Counted from the stretch's first letter, positions 1 to 8,908 are shown. The stretch is DNA of 64,000 bases from JAYPHU01 sp038127535 (GCA_038127535.1 JAYPHU010000003.1:1-64000), one strand, 5' to 3'. The notes: a model not told the origin generated them from the letters alone. Numbers and translations are program-made.

Positions 1-263
1 CGGAAGCCATGGGCCGGCTTTTTGTCTCGGGCATCATTGACGAAGGACCGGCGGACGTAGCCGGCGTGGAAGCCGGCGATCTGATCGCGGGCATCGAGGA
101 CGAGAACGTGCACACCCTGCCCGAGCTCTACCGCAAGCTCTGGTCCGTTGGCGAAGCGGGCGTAGAAGTCACACTGAACCTCCGGCGCGACGGAGAGGAT
201 ATCGACGTCACTGTGACTTCCGACAGCCGCTACAGCTTCATGGAGAAGCGCCGCCGGCACTAA
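1..263 (+). CDS. C-terminal part of a PDZ-domain serine protease (S1C/HtrA-like), 5' end outside window
   Basis: The reading frame is already open at the left edge, so the methionine at 9 is probably internal. The visible 87 or so residues form one PDZ domain: a carboxylate-binding strand (GRLFVSGI), the PADVAGVEAGDLI turn typical of HtrA-type PDZ domains, and a closing beta strand, followed by a short basic tail (MEKRRRH). In S1C proteases such a domain follows a trypsin-like periplasmic protease domain and binds substrate C-termini. The protease domain itself is not visible, so the protease assignment is an inference from the PDZ type and the tail. Confidence 0.65.
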   Translation, partial: EAMGRLFVSGIIDEGPADVAGVEAGDLIAGIEDENVHTLPELYRKLWSVGEAGVEVTLNLRRDGEDIDVTVTSDSRYSFMEKRRRH

Positions 264-364
264 TCCTGCTGGCTACTTTCCTCTGGCATTCGATCAGAGC
301 AACCTGTATTGCTCTCCGCCGGGCTCGGCCCTAATCGACGACATATCTTTTTTAGCCATGACCC

Positions 365-1969
365 ATGAACGCCCTAACTCAGCACATTGAAAACCGGCGG
401 ACTTTTGCCATTATCTCCCACCCGGATGCGGGCAAGACGACGCTAACGGAAAAGCTATTGCTGTTCGGCGGCGCGATCCAAATGGCCGGCGCGGTGAAAG
501 CCCGCGGCGACGCGCGGCGGGCCCATTCCGACTGGATGAAAGTGGAGCGGGAGCGCGGCATTTCTGTCGCCTCGTCGGTCATGACCTATGATTATGACGG
601 CCGCACCTTCAATCTGCTAGATACGCCGGGCCACGAAGATTTCAGTGAGGACACCTACCGTACGCTCACCGCAGTGGATTCCGCGGTCATGGTCATTGAT
701 GCGGCGAAGGGTATAGAGCAGCAGACCCGGAAATTGTTCGAGGTTTGCCGGCTCCGTGATGTGCCGATCATCACTTTTATCAATAAGCTGGACCGGGAAA
801 GCCGGGACCCGTTCGAGTTGCTGGACGAGATCGAACAGACCCTGGCGCTCGACGTGACACCAGCCAGCTGGCCGATCGGCATGGGCCGGGATTTTAAGGG
901 CTGTTATGACATTCTCGGCGACCGGCTCATTCTCATGCCTAAAGGCCATGCCACCGGCAGTGTGGATGGCTCTGAGAGCGAGATCATCAGCTTCGAGGGT
1001 TTGGATGACCCGGGGCTTGATAATGCGTTGGGCGCTGATGTCGCCACCAAACTCCGCGATGACGTAGAGATGGCCAAGGGTCTCTGTCCTGAATTCGATC
1101 TGGAGTCCTATCGTGCAGGACACCTCAGCCCGGTGTTTTTCGGCAGCGCCATCAACAATTTCGGTGTGCGGGAATTGCTGGACGGGGTCGCCGGGATGGC
1201 GCCCTCTCCCCGGCCACACAAATCAGACAGCCGGGAGATCACCCCGGATGAAGATAAAGTCAGCGGCTTTGTCTTTAAGATCCAAGCCAACATGGACCCC
1301 AAGCACCGGGACCGGATCGCCTTTTTCCGGCTGTCGTCCGGACATTTCAAAAGGGGCATGAAGCTGCACCATGTGCGGAGCGGCAAAGCCATCAACCTGC
1401 ACAATCCGGTGCTGTTCCTGGCCCAAGACCGGGAAACGGCGGAAGAAGCCTGGGCCGGCGACATCATCGGCATCCCGAACCACGGCAATTTGCGCATCGG
1501 CGATACCCTGACCGAGGGTGAAGAGCTTATCTTCTCCGGCATTCCGAGCTTTGCGCCGGAACTGCTGCAAACCGTTCGCCCCGAAGACCCGATGCGGGCC
1601 AAACACCTTGGCCGCGCGTTGCAGCAAATGGCCGAGGAAGGCGCGGCCAGTGTGTTCAAGCCCCGGATCGGATCGGACTGGATAGTCGGCGTGGTCGGCG
1701 GGCTGCAGTTTGATGTTCTGGCAGACAGAATACGCACCGAATACGACGTGCCGGTCCGATTTGAGAGCACGTCCCTTTATACCGCCCGCTGGGTCGAAGC
1801 GGACGATCCGCAGACGCTGAAAAAATTTATCGATTCCAACTCGGCGGCCATTGCCGATGACCATGACGAGGCGCCGGTTTTCCTGGCCCGCAACGCCTGG
1901 CACCTGGACCGAGCCGGCGAGGATTTCCCCGACATCCGATTCCTGAAAACCAAGGAACAAACGCTCTAA
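365..1969 (+). CDS. prfC: Peptide chain release factor 3 (RF3)
   Basis: This 534-residue protein is a translational GTPase of normal RF3 length that recycles RF1 and RF2 from the ribosome after termination. The P-loop HPDAGKTT lies at residues 19-26, with the RF3-type loop (QMAGAVKARG) after it. The G3 motif DTPGHEDFSEDTYRTL starts at 86 and the G4 motif NKLD at 140. The ending, with FLARNAWHLDRAGEDFPDIRF, is also RF3-like. It is a single gene after a 101-base gap that contains a 7-bp hairpin (296-302 with 309-315) but no T-run. I see no anomaly. Confidence 0.96.
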   Translation: MNALTQHIENRRTFAIISHPDAGKTTLTEKLLLFGGAIQMAGAVKARGDARRAHSDWMKVERERGISVASSVMTYDYDGRTFNLLDTPGHEDFSEDTYRTLTAVDSAVMVIDAAKGIEQQTRKLFEVCRLRDVPIITFINKLDRESRDPFELLDEIEQTLALDVTPASWPIGMGRDFKGCYDILGDRLILMPKGHATGSVDGSESEIISFEGLDDPGLDNALGADVATKLRDDVEMAKGLCPEFDLESYRAGHLSPVFFGSAINNFGVRELLDGVAGMAPSPRPHKSDSREITPDEDKVSGFVFKIQANMDPKHRDRIAFFRLSSGHFKRGMKLHHVRSGKAINLHNPVLFLAQDRETAEEAWAGDIIGIPNHGNLRIGDTLTEGEELIFSGIPSFAPELLQTVRPEDPMRAKHLGRALQQMAEEGAASVFKPRIGSDWIVGVVGGLQFDVLADRIRTEYDVPVRFESTSLYTARWVEADDPQTLKKFIDSNSAAIADDHDEAPVFLARNAWHLDRAGEDFPDIRFLKTKEQTL

Positions 1970-2041
1970 CACACGCGCAAAAAAGAGTCCCGGAACCTGA
2001 TACCGCCGATTAAACTACCCTCTCTGACAGGGGAGAACATC

Positions 2042-3082
2042 ATGGCAGCCCGTAAATCCACCACCGCAAAAAAGAAAAATGCGCCGGCCCGCGGCAAGCC
2101 CAAACGGCCCTTCATCATCGACTTTCACGGCCATATCGTGAATCCGGACATTTTTGCGCTGACCGCAAAACACACGCTGCACGCCCGCATCGGCCTCGGC
2201 AAAAAAACCAGTCTGGGCAACGCCAAGAAATCCCAAGAGACCATGGCCCGAATGGTGAATAATGATCTCCGCATCAAAGACATGGACAAGATGGGCGTCG
2301 ATATGATGGTCGTCTCTCCCAGCCTGATCCACCACAATACGACCTGGGCGGACGGTGCCACGGCCGCCAAGATTGTTCGACAGGCCAACGATACGGTGGC
2401 GGAAGCCGTGGACAAGTATCCGGACCGGCTGGCCGGTCTCGGCATCGTGCCGCTGCAGGACCCGGCGCGCGCTGTCCGGGAACTGGACCGGCTGGTGAAC
2501 AAGCTCGGCATTCGTGGTGTGCAAATACCAACCATTCTGGGCGAGAGGGAACTGGGGGACAAAAATTTTCATCCGTTCTGGCGAAAGGCGGAAAGGTTGA
2601 ACGTACCGATCTTCATCCACCCTGCCGGCAATTCCGATGAGCGGTTGCGCAAGCATGGGATGGCCTTCACCGTGGGTCAGCCCTATGAAGAAACCCTCGC
2701 CATGTCGTCTCTCATTTATGAAGGCGTGATGGACAAGTTCCCTAAGCTAAAGGTTCTGATCGCCCACGGCGGCGGCTATCTGCCCTATTACGCCGGCCGC
2801 CAGGACCATGCGTATAAGTCGGGCAGCGACGGCGGCGTTTTGAAGCGCAACATCAGCGGCTATCTCCGCAAGTTTTATTACGAGACCGTCGTGTTCAACA
2901 CGGACATGCTAGAATTCCTGGCAACAAAGACGCCCACCAGTCATATTGTTATGGGTACGGATTACCCGTTCGGGGAAAAGAAGCCCTATGAATTTGTACG
3001 TAGTGCCACGAGTATCTCGACGGCGGACCAGGACGCTATACTTGGGAAAAATGCGGCACGGCTCTTGGGGATCAGGATTTAA
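2042..3082 (+). CDS. Amidohydrolase family 2 protein (ACMSD-like decarboxylase/hydrolase)
   Basis: This 346-residue TIM-barrel protein belongs to the amidohydrolase-2 family, which includes 2-amino-3-carboxymuconate-6-semialdehyde decarboxylase and related non-oxidative decarboxylases and hydrolases. A complete metal site can be read: H29 and H31 in DFHGH, H193 in FIHPAGN, H242 in IAHGGGYLP and D307 in GTDYPFG. A lysine-rich N-terminal extension of about 22 residues precedes the barrel. The start has an aggggagaa ribosome site about 5 bases upstream. It is one of four family members in the window (also 8928, 16913 and 43245). The substrate is unknown; catabolism of aromatic or unsaturated carboxylates is inferred. 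Confidence 0.85.
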   Translation: MAARKSTTAKKKNAPARGKPKRPFIIDFHGHIVNPDIFALTAKHTLHARIGLGKKTSLGNAKKSQETMARMVNNDLRIKDMDKMGVDMMVVSPSLIHHNTTWADGATAAKIVRQANDTVAEAVDKYPDRLAGLGIVPLQDPARAVRELDRLVNKLGIRGVQIPTILGERELGDKNFHPFWRKAERLNVPIFIHPAGNSDERLRKHGMAFTVGQPYEETLAMSSLIYEGVMDKFPKLKVLIAHGGGYLPYYAGRQDHAYKSGSDGGVLKRNISGYLRKFYYETVVFNTDMLEFLATKTPTSHIVMGTDYPFGEKKPYEFVRSATSISTADQDAILGKNAARLLGIRI

Positions 3083-3135
3083 GCCGTGCATAAGCGGCAA
3101 TCGCTGAAAAGAAACTGATCATCGAGAAGTTCCGC

Positions 3136-3507
3136 ATGACCGATGTGAAAGCCAAAACGGTTGCCCACGAAGGCCTGAAGCTTGATCAATCCCTTACCCC
3201 ACTCTCGATCTCGCTGGATAATATCGGCAAGAAGGAAAACGGTCTGCCGCCGGAAGAAATCGCCGCCGTGCTGATCCCCAAGGTTCAGGACGCGGTGATA
3301 GACGCCATGATGGGCGACCTCACCAAAACCGCCACCGAAATGTTCAAGAAAGTCGGCGGCATGGTTGACGGCGCCCTGAGAGGCGTGAGCGAAGGCGCGG
3401 GCGCGGCCATGAAGTCGGTCACCGAAGGTGCGGGCGGCGCGGCTGAAGGCGTCGGTGACGCGGCCAAGAAAGCTACCGACGGCATCAAGTGCCTGTTCGG
3501 CAAGTAA
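3136..3507 (+). CDS. 5'-truncated AsmA-like protein tail (hypothetical)
   Basis: The ORF encodes 123 residues without signal peptide or membrane segment. The frame is open back to a stop at 3091, and the extra codons read KKLIIEKF just before the methionine. The pattern KKLIIEKF, then a beta-rich stretch, then LDNIGKKENGLPPEEIAA and a Gly/Ala-rich amphipathic tail matches, as I recall it, the last 100 or so residues of small AsmA-like inner-membrane proteins. In those an N-terminal membrane anchor and about 120 more residues come first. Here that part is absent. The start overlaps nothing; its stop overlaps the next start (TAATG). It may be a relic or a shortened protein that is still translated. 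Confidence 0.55.
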   Translation: MTDVKAKTVAHEGLKLDQSLTPLSISLDNIGKKENGLPPEEIAAVLIPKVQDAVIDAMMGDLTKTATEMFKKVGGMVDGALRGVSEGAGAAMKSVTEGAGGAAEGVGDAAKKATDGIKCLFGK

Positions 3508-3941
3508 TGTCCGGCACTGACGCAGCGGCGGGCGGGGGATTCGAACTCCACCCCCGCCTGGCCGCGGACACTTATCCGATAAAGGATCTGGCCCTCAGCC
3601 GGGTCCTTTTCATGAATGATAGCCGTTATCCGTGGGTCATCCTCGTGCCCAAGCGGCCAAATATCGTTGAAATTCATGATCTGGCCGAGGCGGACCGGCT
3701 GCAATTGATGACGGAAATATCAGCCGCCTCCAAGGCTCTCACCTCACTCTTCGAAACCGATAAGATCAACGTTGGTGCGCTCGGCAACATTGTGTCGCAG
3801 CTTCATGTGCACGTGCTTTCCCGCCGGCAGTCGGACGCGGCTTGGCCCGGACCCGTTTGGGGCATAGGCGAGGCGATCCCGCACGGCGAAGAAGAACGTG
3901 TTCAGATGATCAGGAAAATTGCGGCGGCGCTAAGCGCCTGA
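3507..3941 (+). CDS. HIT (histidine triad) family hydrolase
   Basis: This 144-residue protein has the HIT fold signature near its middle: NIVSQLHVHVLSRR at 94-107. The first histidine of the HxHxH triad is replaced by Gln98, while H100 and H102 remain. This Q-x-H-x-H variant is common in alphaproteobacterial HIT proteins. Members hydrolyse or transfer nucleotidyl groups. The ATG at 3507 overlaps the upstream TAA (TAATG), which indicates translational coupling. An in-frame GTG at 3489 would lengthen it by six residues but is less likely. It converges on the chemotaxis relic downstream. Confidence 0.85.
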   Translation: MSGTDAAAGGGFELHPRLAADTYPIKDLALSRVLFMNDSRYPWVILVPKRPNIVEIHDLAEADRLQLMTEISAASKALTSLFETDKINVGALGNIVSQLHVHVLSRRQSDAAWPGPVWGIGEAIPHGEEERVQMIRKIAAALSA

Positions 3942-3944
3942 GCC

Positions 3945-4150
3945 TTAAGCAGCGGCTTTAGGATCGACCAGTTTCGCGAGATCAAGGACGACTAGCAGCC
4001 CTTTCTCAAGCCGGTAAATGGAATCCGTATAATTCCGACACGCCGGTTCCAAGGTGCCGGGCACTGGTTACTTCTGATCATCGGAGCCGCTCAGCACCTC
4101 ACCGATATCGTCGACCGGCACAGGTTTTGCCAATAAAAAAGCGCGCGCGG
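3945..4150 (-). pseudogene. Relic of chemotaxis genes: receiver-domain end followed by CheW-like C-terminus
   Basis: On the minus strand one frame reads ARAFLLAKPVPVDDIGEVL and further residues to a TAA at 4068-4070. This resembles the last helix and the conserved Lys-Pro of a response-regulator receiver domain. Directly after that stop the same frame continues for 40 codons to a TAA at 3945-3947, with DSIYRLEKGLLVVLDLAKLV, which resembles the final strands of a CheW domain. Neither piece has a start or the rest of its domain. It lies immediately downstream of the feruloyl-CoA synthase-like gene. I read it as the remains of two chemotaxis genes; the family calls rest on pattern memory. Confidence 0.5.
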
Positions 4151-5995
4151 CTAGTCGATCAAAATGACCGCGTCGTCGTCGCTGTAGAGTTTCGCCACCG
4201 AGGCCTCCCGGCGGGCGATCACCGCGCTCTGATTGAGGTAACCCTTATCAGTGATTTCGTTGGCGTCGATGTTCGGCGGTTCATCCATCAGCAAGGCCCG
4301 TTTGATGCGCGTGCTGCTGCCTGGATGCTCCGCATTGTAGGCCTGAAGCCCGGCTTTCAACGCGTCGCGCACTTCGGCGCTGGCAATCACGTCTGACAGA
4401 GGCGCATCGGCTGCCAAATCGAGGCACAAGGCCCTGCATCCGGCCACATTCGGGAAGACCAGAATGCCCAACTCTTCCTCATTTTGACCGGCGATCGCAG
4501 TATCCTGAATTATGTTCTGCACCGCGTTCACCACGTTGGTGCGCAAGCCGCCGACAAACACCCATGTTCCAGAGGACAGCTTGAAATTCTCCGACACCCG
4601 GCCATCGAATACGATGCCCTTTTCCGGCCGGTCGGGGTCCTCGAATTTCACCGCATCGCCGATGCAGTAAAATCCATCCTCGTCGAACATTTCGGCGGTC
4701 AGTTCTTCGTTTTTCCAATAGCCGGGCATGACGTTCGGCCCCCGCACCCTGATTTCCAGCTTCTCTTCGTTGGGAATCAGTTTCAGCTCGGTGCCGGGGA
4801 TCGGCACACCGATCACGCCGGCCTTTGAGATGGGCCAGTGAACATGAGTACAGTCCGGCGCCGTTTCTGTCGCGCCCCAGCCGGAAACCAGCATCACCTT
4901 CTCGCCCAGAGACTCAACCGACAGAGACTCTATCCGCTCCCACGCTTTCTGGGTCAGCGCCGCCGCCGCATAGAAGATCACGTCCAGGTCCTTGAAGAAA
5001 TTATCCCGGAGGGCCGGGTCCTTCTCCATGAACGGCAACAGCATGTCGAAACCGCGGGGCACGTTATAGTAAAGAGTCGGTGAAATATCATTGAGGTTGG
5101 CAACCGTTTGCTCAATGAGACCCGGCGCCGGCTTCCCGGCGTCGATATACATGGTGCCGCCGTTCCGCAGCATCATATTAATATTGTGATTGCCGCCGAA
5201 CGTGTGGTTCCACGGCAGCCAGTCGACCGTCACCGGCGGATGATCCTCGAGGAAGGTCCAGACCTGCGCCATGCCCTGCTGGTTGGAACACAGCATGCGC
5301 TGGGTATTGATCACACCCTTTGGCTGCCCGGTGGAGCCCGACGTAAACAGGAATTTGGCGATCGTGTCCGGCCCGACCTTGGCCGCCGCCTCGTCAACAG
5401 CTGCCGTCGGCGTGACCGAGAGAAGTTCATCGAACGCGGTCACCTCCATCCCATCGGGCGGGTTCTGCGCGACGACGACTTCTGCGCCCCCAAAATCAAC
5501 GCTGCTGAGCGCCTTGGCGAATTTGGAACCATCCTCCACAAATATCAAGCCGGGGGTCACCACGCTCAGGATATATTTCAGCTTGCCGAAATCCTGAGAC
5601 ATCAACGAATACGCCGCCGACACAGGGGTCACCGGCACGCCCACGTGCATAGCGCCGTAATTCAGCAGCGCGTGGTTGACACTGGCATCGGACAAGATCA
5701 TCACCGGCCGGTCCACGGACAGGCCACGGTTCAGTACAGCCTGGCCGATACACTTCACCTGCTGGAAAAAATCGGCGTAGTTCACCCGCCGCCAATCACC
5801 ATTCGCACCCGACCTGTCGGCGACAAATGTCGTCTCCGGCGTCTTCGCCGCCCATTCCTCGATCCAGTCACTTTGACTGTCCGGATAGGCACCCAATTCC
5901 TGCGGAGAGCGCAGGATCATCCCGCCCCCGCCGATGTCTTCGACGACGACTCCCTGCTCTGCCATGGATACGAGTTTGATTGGTTCGTCAGCCAT
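4151..5995 (-). CDS. Feruloyl-CoA synthase-like acyl/aryl-CoA ligase
   Basis: This 614-residue ANL-superfamily adenylating enzyme would convert an aromatic or other carboxylic acid to its CoA thioester with ATP. The P-loop-like motif FLFTSGSTGQPKGV lies around residue 230, then DWLPWNHTFG, the Thr-Glu motif (SGWGATETAP) and CIGDAVKF. The section VFDGRVSENFKLSSGTWV is characteristic of feruloyl-CoA synthases rather than fatty-acyl ligases. I chose the ATG at 5995, which has AAGGGAGA about 7 bases upstream; an upstream in-frame start at 6082 has no ribosome site and would add a basic, unconserved leader. It is probably monocistronic and divergent from the secreted protein at 6141. Confidence 0.8.
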   Translation of the reverse strand: MADEPIKLVSMAEQGVVVEDIGGGGMILRSPQELGAYPDSQSDWIEEWAAKTPETTFVADRSGANGDWRRVNYADFFQQVKCIGQAVLNRGLSVDRPVMILSDASVNHALLNYGAMHVGVPVTPVSAAYSLMSQDFGKLKYILSVVTPGLIFVEDGSKFAKALSSVDFGGAEVVVAQNPPDGMEVTAFDELLSVTPTAAVDEAAAKVGPDTIAKFLFTSGSTGQPKGVINTQRMLCSNQQGMAQVWTFLEDHPPVTVDWLPWNHTFGGNHNINMMLRNGGTMYIDAGKPAPGLIEQTVANLNDISPTLYYNVPRGFDMLLPFMEKDPALRDNFFKDLDVIFYAAAALTQKAWERIESLSVESLGEKVMLVSGWGATETAPDCTHVHWPISKAGVIGVPIPGTELKLIPNEEKLEIRVRGPNVMPGYWKNEELTAEMFDEDGFYCIGDAVKFEDPDRPEKGIVFDGRVSENFKLSSGTWVFVGGLRTNVVNAVQNIIQDTAIAGQNEEELGILVFPNVAGCRALCLDLAADAPLSDVIASAEVRDALKAGLQAYNAEHPGSSTRIKRALLMDEPPNIDANEITDKGYLNQSAVIARREASVAKLYSDDDAVILID

Positions 5996-6140
5996 GAAAT
6001 ATCTCCCTTGATCCGGCGACTTTTTACGCGTCCCAGGCCGTTTGCGCAACGGCCCACCGCCGAACAAATCTTGGAATTCCACGTGCCGGACATTTATACT
6101 AGGCGACCCTCATGCACCAAGGCTCCGGGGAGGCAATCGC

Positions 6141-7100
6141 ATGACCCGTATGACCCGCTGTATCACATCCATTGCCGTGGCCGCCACAGTAACGAGCACA
6201 TTTGCCGTGTCCGGCGCTCACGCGCAAACCACGCCCTATCCGTCCTGGACCAATCCCAATGCGCCGCAAACGACGTCGTCGAATAAACCCAATGAAGAGT
6301 TCGTGGATGATCTGAACAGATTGATCGATCAGGCTGAGCGGGATCGAGCCGCCAGCCCGCAATTCCTGCGTGATGTCCGGGACCTAGCGCGACGTTATGA
6401 TAACCCCTGGCGGGTCTCTTTACTTAAAGACGATTTCAGCGACGGCGACTTCACACAAAACCCGGTGTGGAAAGTCACCAAAGGCCAATACCGGATCGAG
6501 CGGAATTTCGGCCTACGCGGTTTCTTCGACAGCACCTCCACCTCTTCCAGCAGCTCAAGCAGCAGTTCGCAAAAGGCTGACCCTGCCGCGCAACTGCTGG
6601 GCGCGATCCTGAATCAGGCGCTGGGTGGCGGGCAAGGTAGCAGCAGCTCTTCAAAGACATCTCAGAACACATCACTTCCGGTGGCCGCCATTCACACGGC
6701 AAAAACCATTACCAACGCGTTTTCGATAAACCTGGAACTGACAAGTTGGAAGAACGAAGGCTTTTTGGAAATCGGTCCCTATCAAGGCGGCAATCGGGAG
6801 GCGGGCTACCGGCTGCGCTATCACACCAGCAAAAACCCATCATTCGAATTATTGCGGGTTTCATCCCGGGGCAGCGGCATCATTGATACCCACAATGCTG
6901 CCATCAGCCTGGAAGACAAAAAGACCCACGCTATTTCCTGGACCCGGGATCAATTCGGCGATATGACAATCAGCGTAGACGGCAAGCAGATAATGAAATC
7001 GACCGATCAATCCTTCCGGAACGTATTTGACGGGTTCACCCTGAACAATCACGGTGGCGACTACATCATCAGCCGGATCACCATCAACGGCACCAAATAG
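6141..7100 (+). CDS. Secreted protein with a concanavalin-like beta-sandwich and poly-serine linkers
   Basis: The 319-residue product starts with a clear Sec signal peptide (basic MTRMTRC, hydrophobic core, cleavage after AHA, about residue 29). A proline/asparagine-rich linker follows, then a DDFSDGDF motif near 95 that opens a beta-rich domain resembling LamG/concanavalin-like folds. The domain is interrupted by two low-complexity serine tracts near 135-145 and 170-176. The end (FDGFTLNNHGGDYIISRI) has the regular strand pattern of such sandwiches. The ATG at 6141 has GGGGAGG 7 bases upstream. A periplasmic carbohydrate- or protein-binding role is inferred; no catalytic motif is visible. 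Confidence 0.6.
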   Translation: MTRMTRCITSIAVAATVTSTFAVSGAHAQTTPYPSWTNPNAPQTTSSNKPNEEFVDDLNRLIDQAERDRAASPQFLRDVRDLARRYDNPWRVSLLKDDFSDGDFTQNPVWKVTKGQYRIERNFGLRGFFDSTSTSSSSSSSSSQKADPAAQLLGAILNQALGGGQGSSSSSKTSQNTSLPVAAIHTAKTITNAFSINLELTSWKNEGFLEIGPYQGGNREAGYRLRYHTSKNPSFELLRVSSRGSGIIDTHNAAISLEDKKTHAISWTRDQFGDMTISVDGKQIMKSTDQSFRNVFDGFTLNNHGGDYIISRITINGTK

Positions 7101-7114
7101 GTGCGCGCCCGGAT

Positions 7115-8761
7115 ATGAGTAACCTGGACACCGATGTCATCATTGTCGGCGGCGGCCCCGCCGGCCTCACCCTGGCCAATGAGCTTGGACTACGGGGTAT
7201 ACCGGTCATCCTGCTGGATCAGGACGAGGCAACCTCGATCAATCCTCAGGCCAATGCGACCCAGGCCCGCACCATGGAGCATTACCGCCGCTTAGGCTTC
7301 GCCGACGAGGTACGGAGCGAGGGCATGCCGCCCGACTACCCGACCGACATTGTGTATTACACCCGCTTCAGCACGTTCGAGCTGGCTCGGTTTCAGCTTC
7401 CCTCCGCCGCCAAAGCCCGGGATCTGGCCAAGACCCTGTCCGGGTCATGGAGTGCGGCGGAACTGCCCCACCGGGTCTCCCAAATGTATGTGGAGCAGGT
7501 GCTGTTTAAGCACGCCAAGAAATACCCGACGACCGACCTCCGCTATGAACACCGGGTGACCGCCGTTGTAGATCATGGCGAGCACGTCTCCGCCACAGCC
7601 GAGGGACCGGATGGCGAGATCACGGTCACCGGACGCTATCTCGTGGGCTGCGACGGCCCACGCAGCCTGGTCCGCCAACATCTCGGCATCAAATACCAGG
7701 GCGAGACCGGCGTGGAGCGGGACTTCGTCGGTGGGCATATGCATGCGGTCTACCTCCGCTCCCCGCACATCTATGACGCAATGGTGGGCGAGCCCGGCTG
7801 GATGCACGTAAATGTCCACGTGGACCGGCGCTGTTTCTTCGTCGCCCTGGATGGCAAAGAGGAATTCGTCTTCCACACCCAACTCAAGCCGGGCGAAGAC
7901 AAGGACAATATCTCCGAGGCCCAGGCGCGGACCATGCTCGCCCAGTGCATGGGCCGGAACGTGGATCACGAGGTGATCACCCGCTCGTCCTGGACCGCCG
8001 GCTTTACGCTGGTCGCCGAGAAACTGTCCGAGGGCCGGCTGTTCATCGCCGGCGATGCGGCGCATCTGTTCACGCCGACGGGCGGTCTCGGCTACAACAC
8101 GGCGGTGGAGGATGTGGTGAATCTGGGCTGGAAATTGGCCGCCCGGATTAAGGGCTGGGGTGGTGATAGCCTCCTCGCCTCCTACCATCTGGAACGACAT
8201 CCGGGGGCGGTACGCAACACCAACTATGCCCGCGGGTTCGCCGACTCGTTGGGCCTCTTTAAACCCTCGCCTCATCTGGAGGATGAGACGCTGGAAGGTG
8301 AAAAACTCCGCGCCGAAGCCGGGGAGTATTTTGGTAATCATGGCCGTAAGGAATTCAATATTCCCGGCATTACCTTCGGCACCCGGTTTGACGGCTCCCC
8401 CATCATCGTGCCGGACGGGACCGATCCGCCGCCGGACCTGGTCAACGAGTACGTGCCCTCGGCCTGCCCCGGCGGCCGCGCACCGCATACCTGGCTTGAT
8501 GAAGAGCGATCCCTCTACGATGCGTTCGGACAGGAATTTACCCTGCTCAAGCTTGGCGGCGCGAACGGGTCAGATGATTTGGAGAAAGCCGCGGTCGTGT
8601 TCGGCCTACCTCTCCAGGTTTTGGAAGCCCCCGGCGAGGCGATCCGCGATCTCTACGCCGCCGACATGGCGCTGATCCGTCCGGACCAGTCCGTCGCATG
8701 GCGCGGCAATGAGATTGATGATCCACAAGGGATTATCGATACGGTGAGGGGAGCCGGGTAG
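7115..8761 (+). CDS. FAD-dependent aromatic monooxygenase (PheA/TfdB/MhpA type)
   Basis: This 548-residue class A flavoprotein monooxygenase hydroxylates aromatic rings with NAD(P)H and O2. The N-terminal Rossmann motif is GGGPAGLTLANELGLRG (about 10-26). The second FAD motif GDAAHLFTPTGGLGYNTAVE lies around 312-331. The C-terminal 150 residues form the thioredoxin-like extension of the phenol hydroxylase family, ending WRGNEIDDPQGIIDTVRG. It starts 14 bases after the secreted protein and is its only likely operon partner. A paralogue with the same C-terminal motif lies at 26609. The substrate is unknown; a phenolic acid is plausible given the decarboxylase at 8928. Confidence 0.85.
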   Translation: MSNLDTDVIIVGGGPAGLTLANELGLRGIPVILLDQDEATSINPQANATQARTMEHYRRLGFADEVRSEGMPPDYPTDIVYYTRFSTFELARFQLPSAAKARDLAKTLSGSWSAAELPHRVSQMYVEQVLFKHAKKYPTTDLRYEHRVTAVVDHGEHVSATAEGPDGEITVTGRYLVGCDGPRSLVRQHLGIKYQGETGVERDFVGGHMHAVYLRSPHIYDAMVGEPGWMHVNVHVDRRCFFVALDGKEEFVFHTQLKPGEDKDNISEAQARTMLAQCMGRNVDHEVITRSSWTAGFTLVAEKLSEGRLFIAGDAAHLFTPTGGLGYNTAVEDVVNLGWKLAARIKGWGGDSLLASYHLERHPGAVRNTNYARGFADSLGLFKPSPHLEDETLEGEKLRAEAGEYFGNHGRKEFNIPGITFGTRFDGSPIIVPDGTDPPPDLVNEYVPSACPGGRAPHTWLDEERSLYDAFGQEFTLLKLGGANGSDDLEKAAVVFGLPLQVLEAPGEAIRDLYAADMALIRPDQSVAWRGNEIDDPQGIIDTVRGAG

Positions 8762-8787
8762 CACCCCCTCCATACATCGTTTTACGC

Positions 8788-8908
8788 GTCATGCGCGGAC
8801 TTACCCTAACTAGTCATCCACGGGCCGGCGCAGCCGTGACCCGTGGACCCATCTTAAAATAAACGTGGGTACGCGGATCACGATCCTGCGGATCGGTCCG
8901 CGCATGAC
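8788..8908. repeat. Dispersed palindromic intergenic element
   Basis: Two perfect 13-base inverted arms (8788-8800 and 8896-8908, gtcatgcgcggac and its complement) enclose a second inverted pair, ccacggg at 8818-8824 and cccgtgg at 8840-8846. A 16-base string inside (8866-8881, tgggtacgcggatcac) recurs exactly at 19397-19412, so the element belongs to a family. It sits between two convergent genes and could fold into a bidirectional stem. No ORF is present. Confidence 0.75.

Noticed and set aside
296..315. 7-base hairpin before prfC
   Set aside because: It has no T-run and the pairing could be chance.
2015..2656. A 213-codon minus frame inside the amidohydrolase
   Set aside because: It is a shadow of a gene with an intact metal site.
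5108..6286. A 392-codon plus-strand frame over the CoA ligase
   Set aside because: Composition is that of a complement shadow; the CoA ligase motifs lie on the opposite strand.
6520..6680. Serine-codon runs considered as tandem DNA repeats
   Set aside because: The codons are mixed, so this is protein low complexity, not a DNA repeat array.
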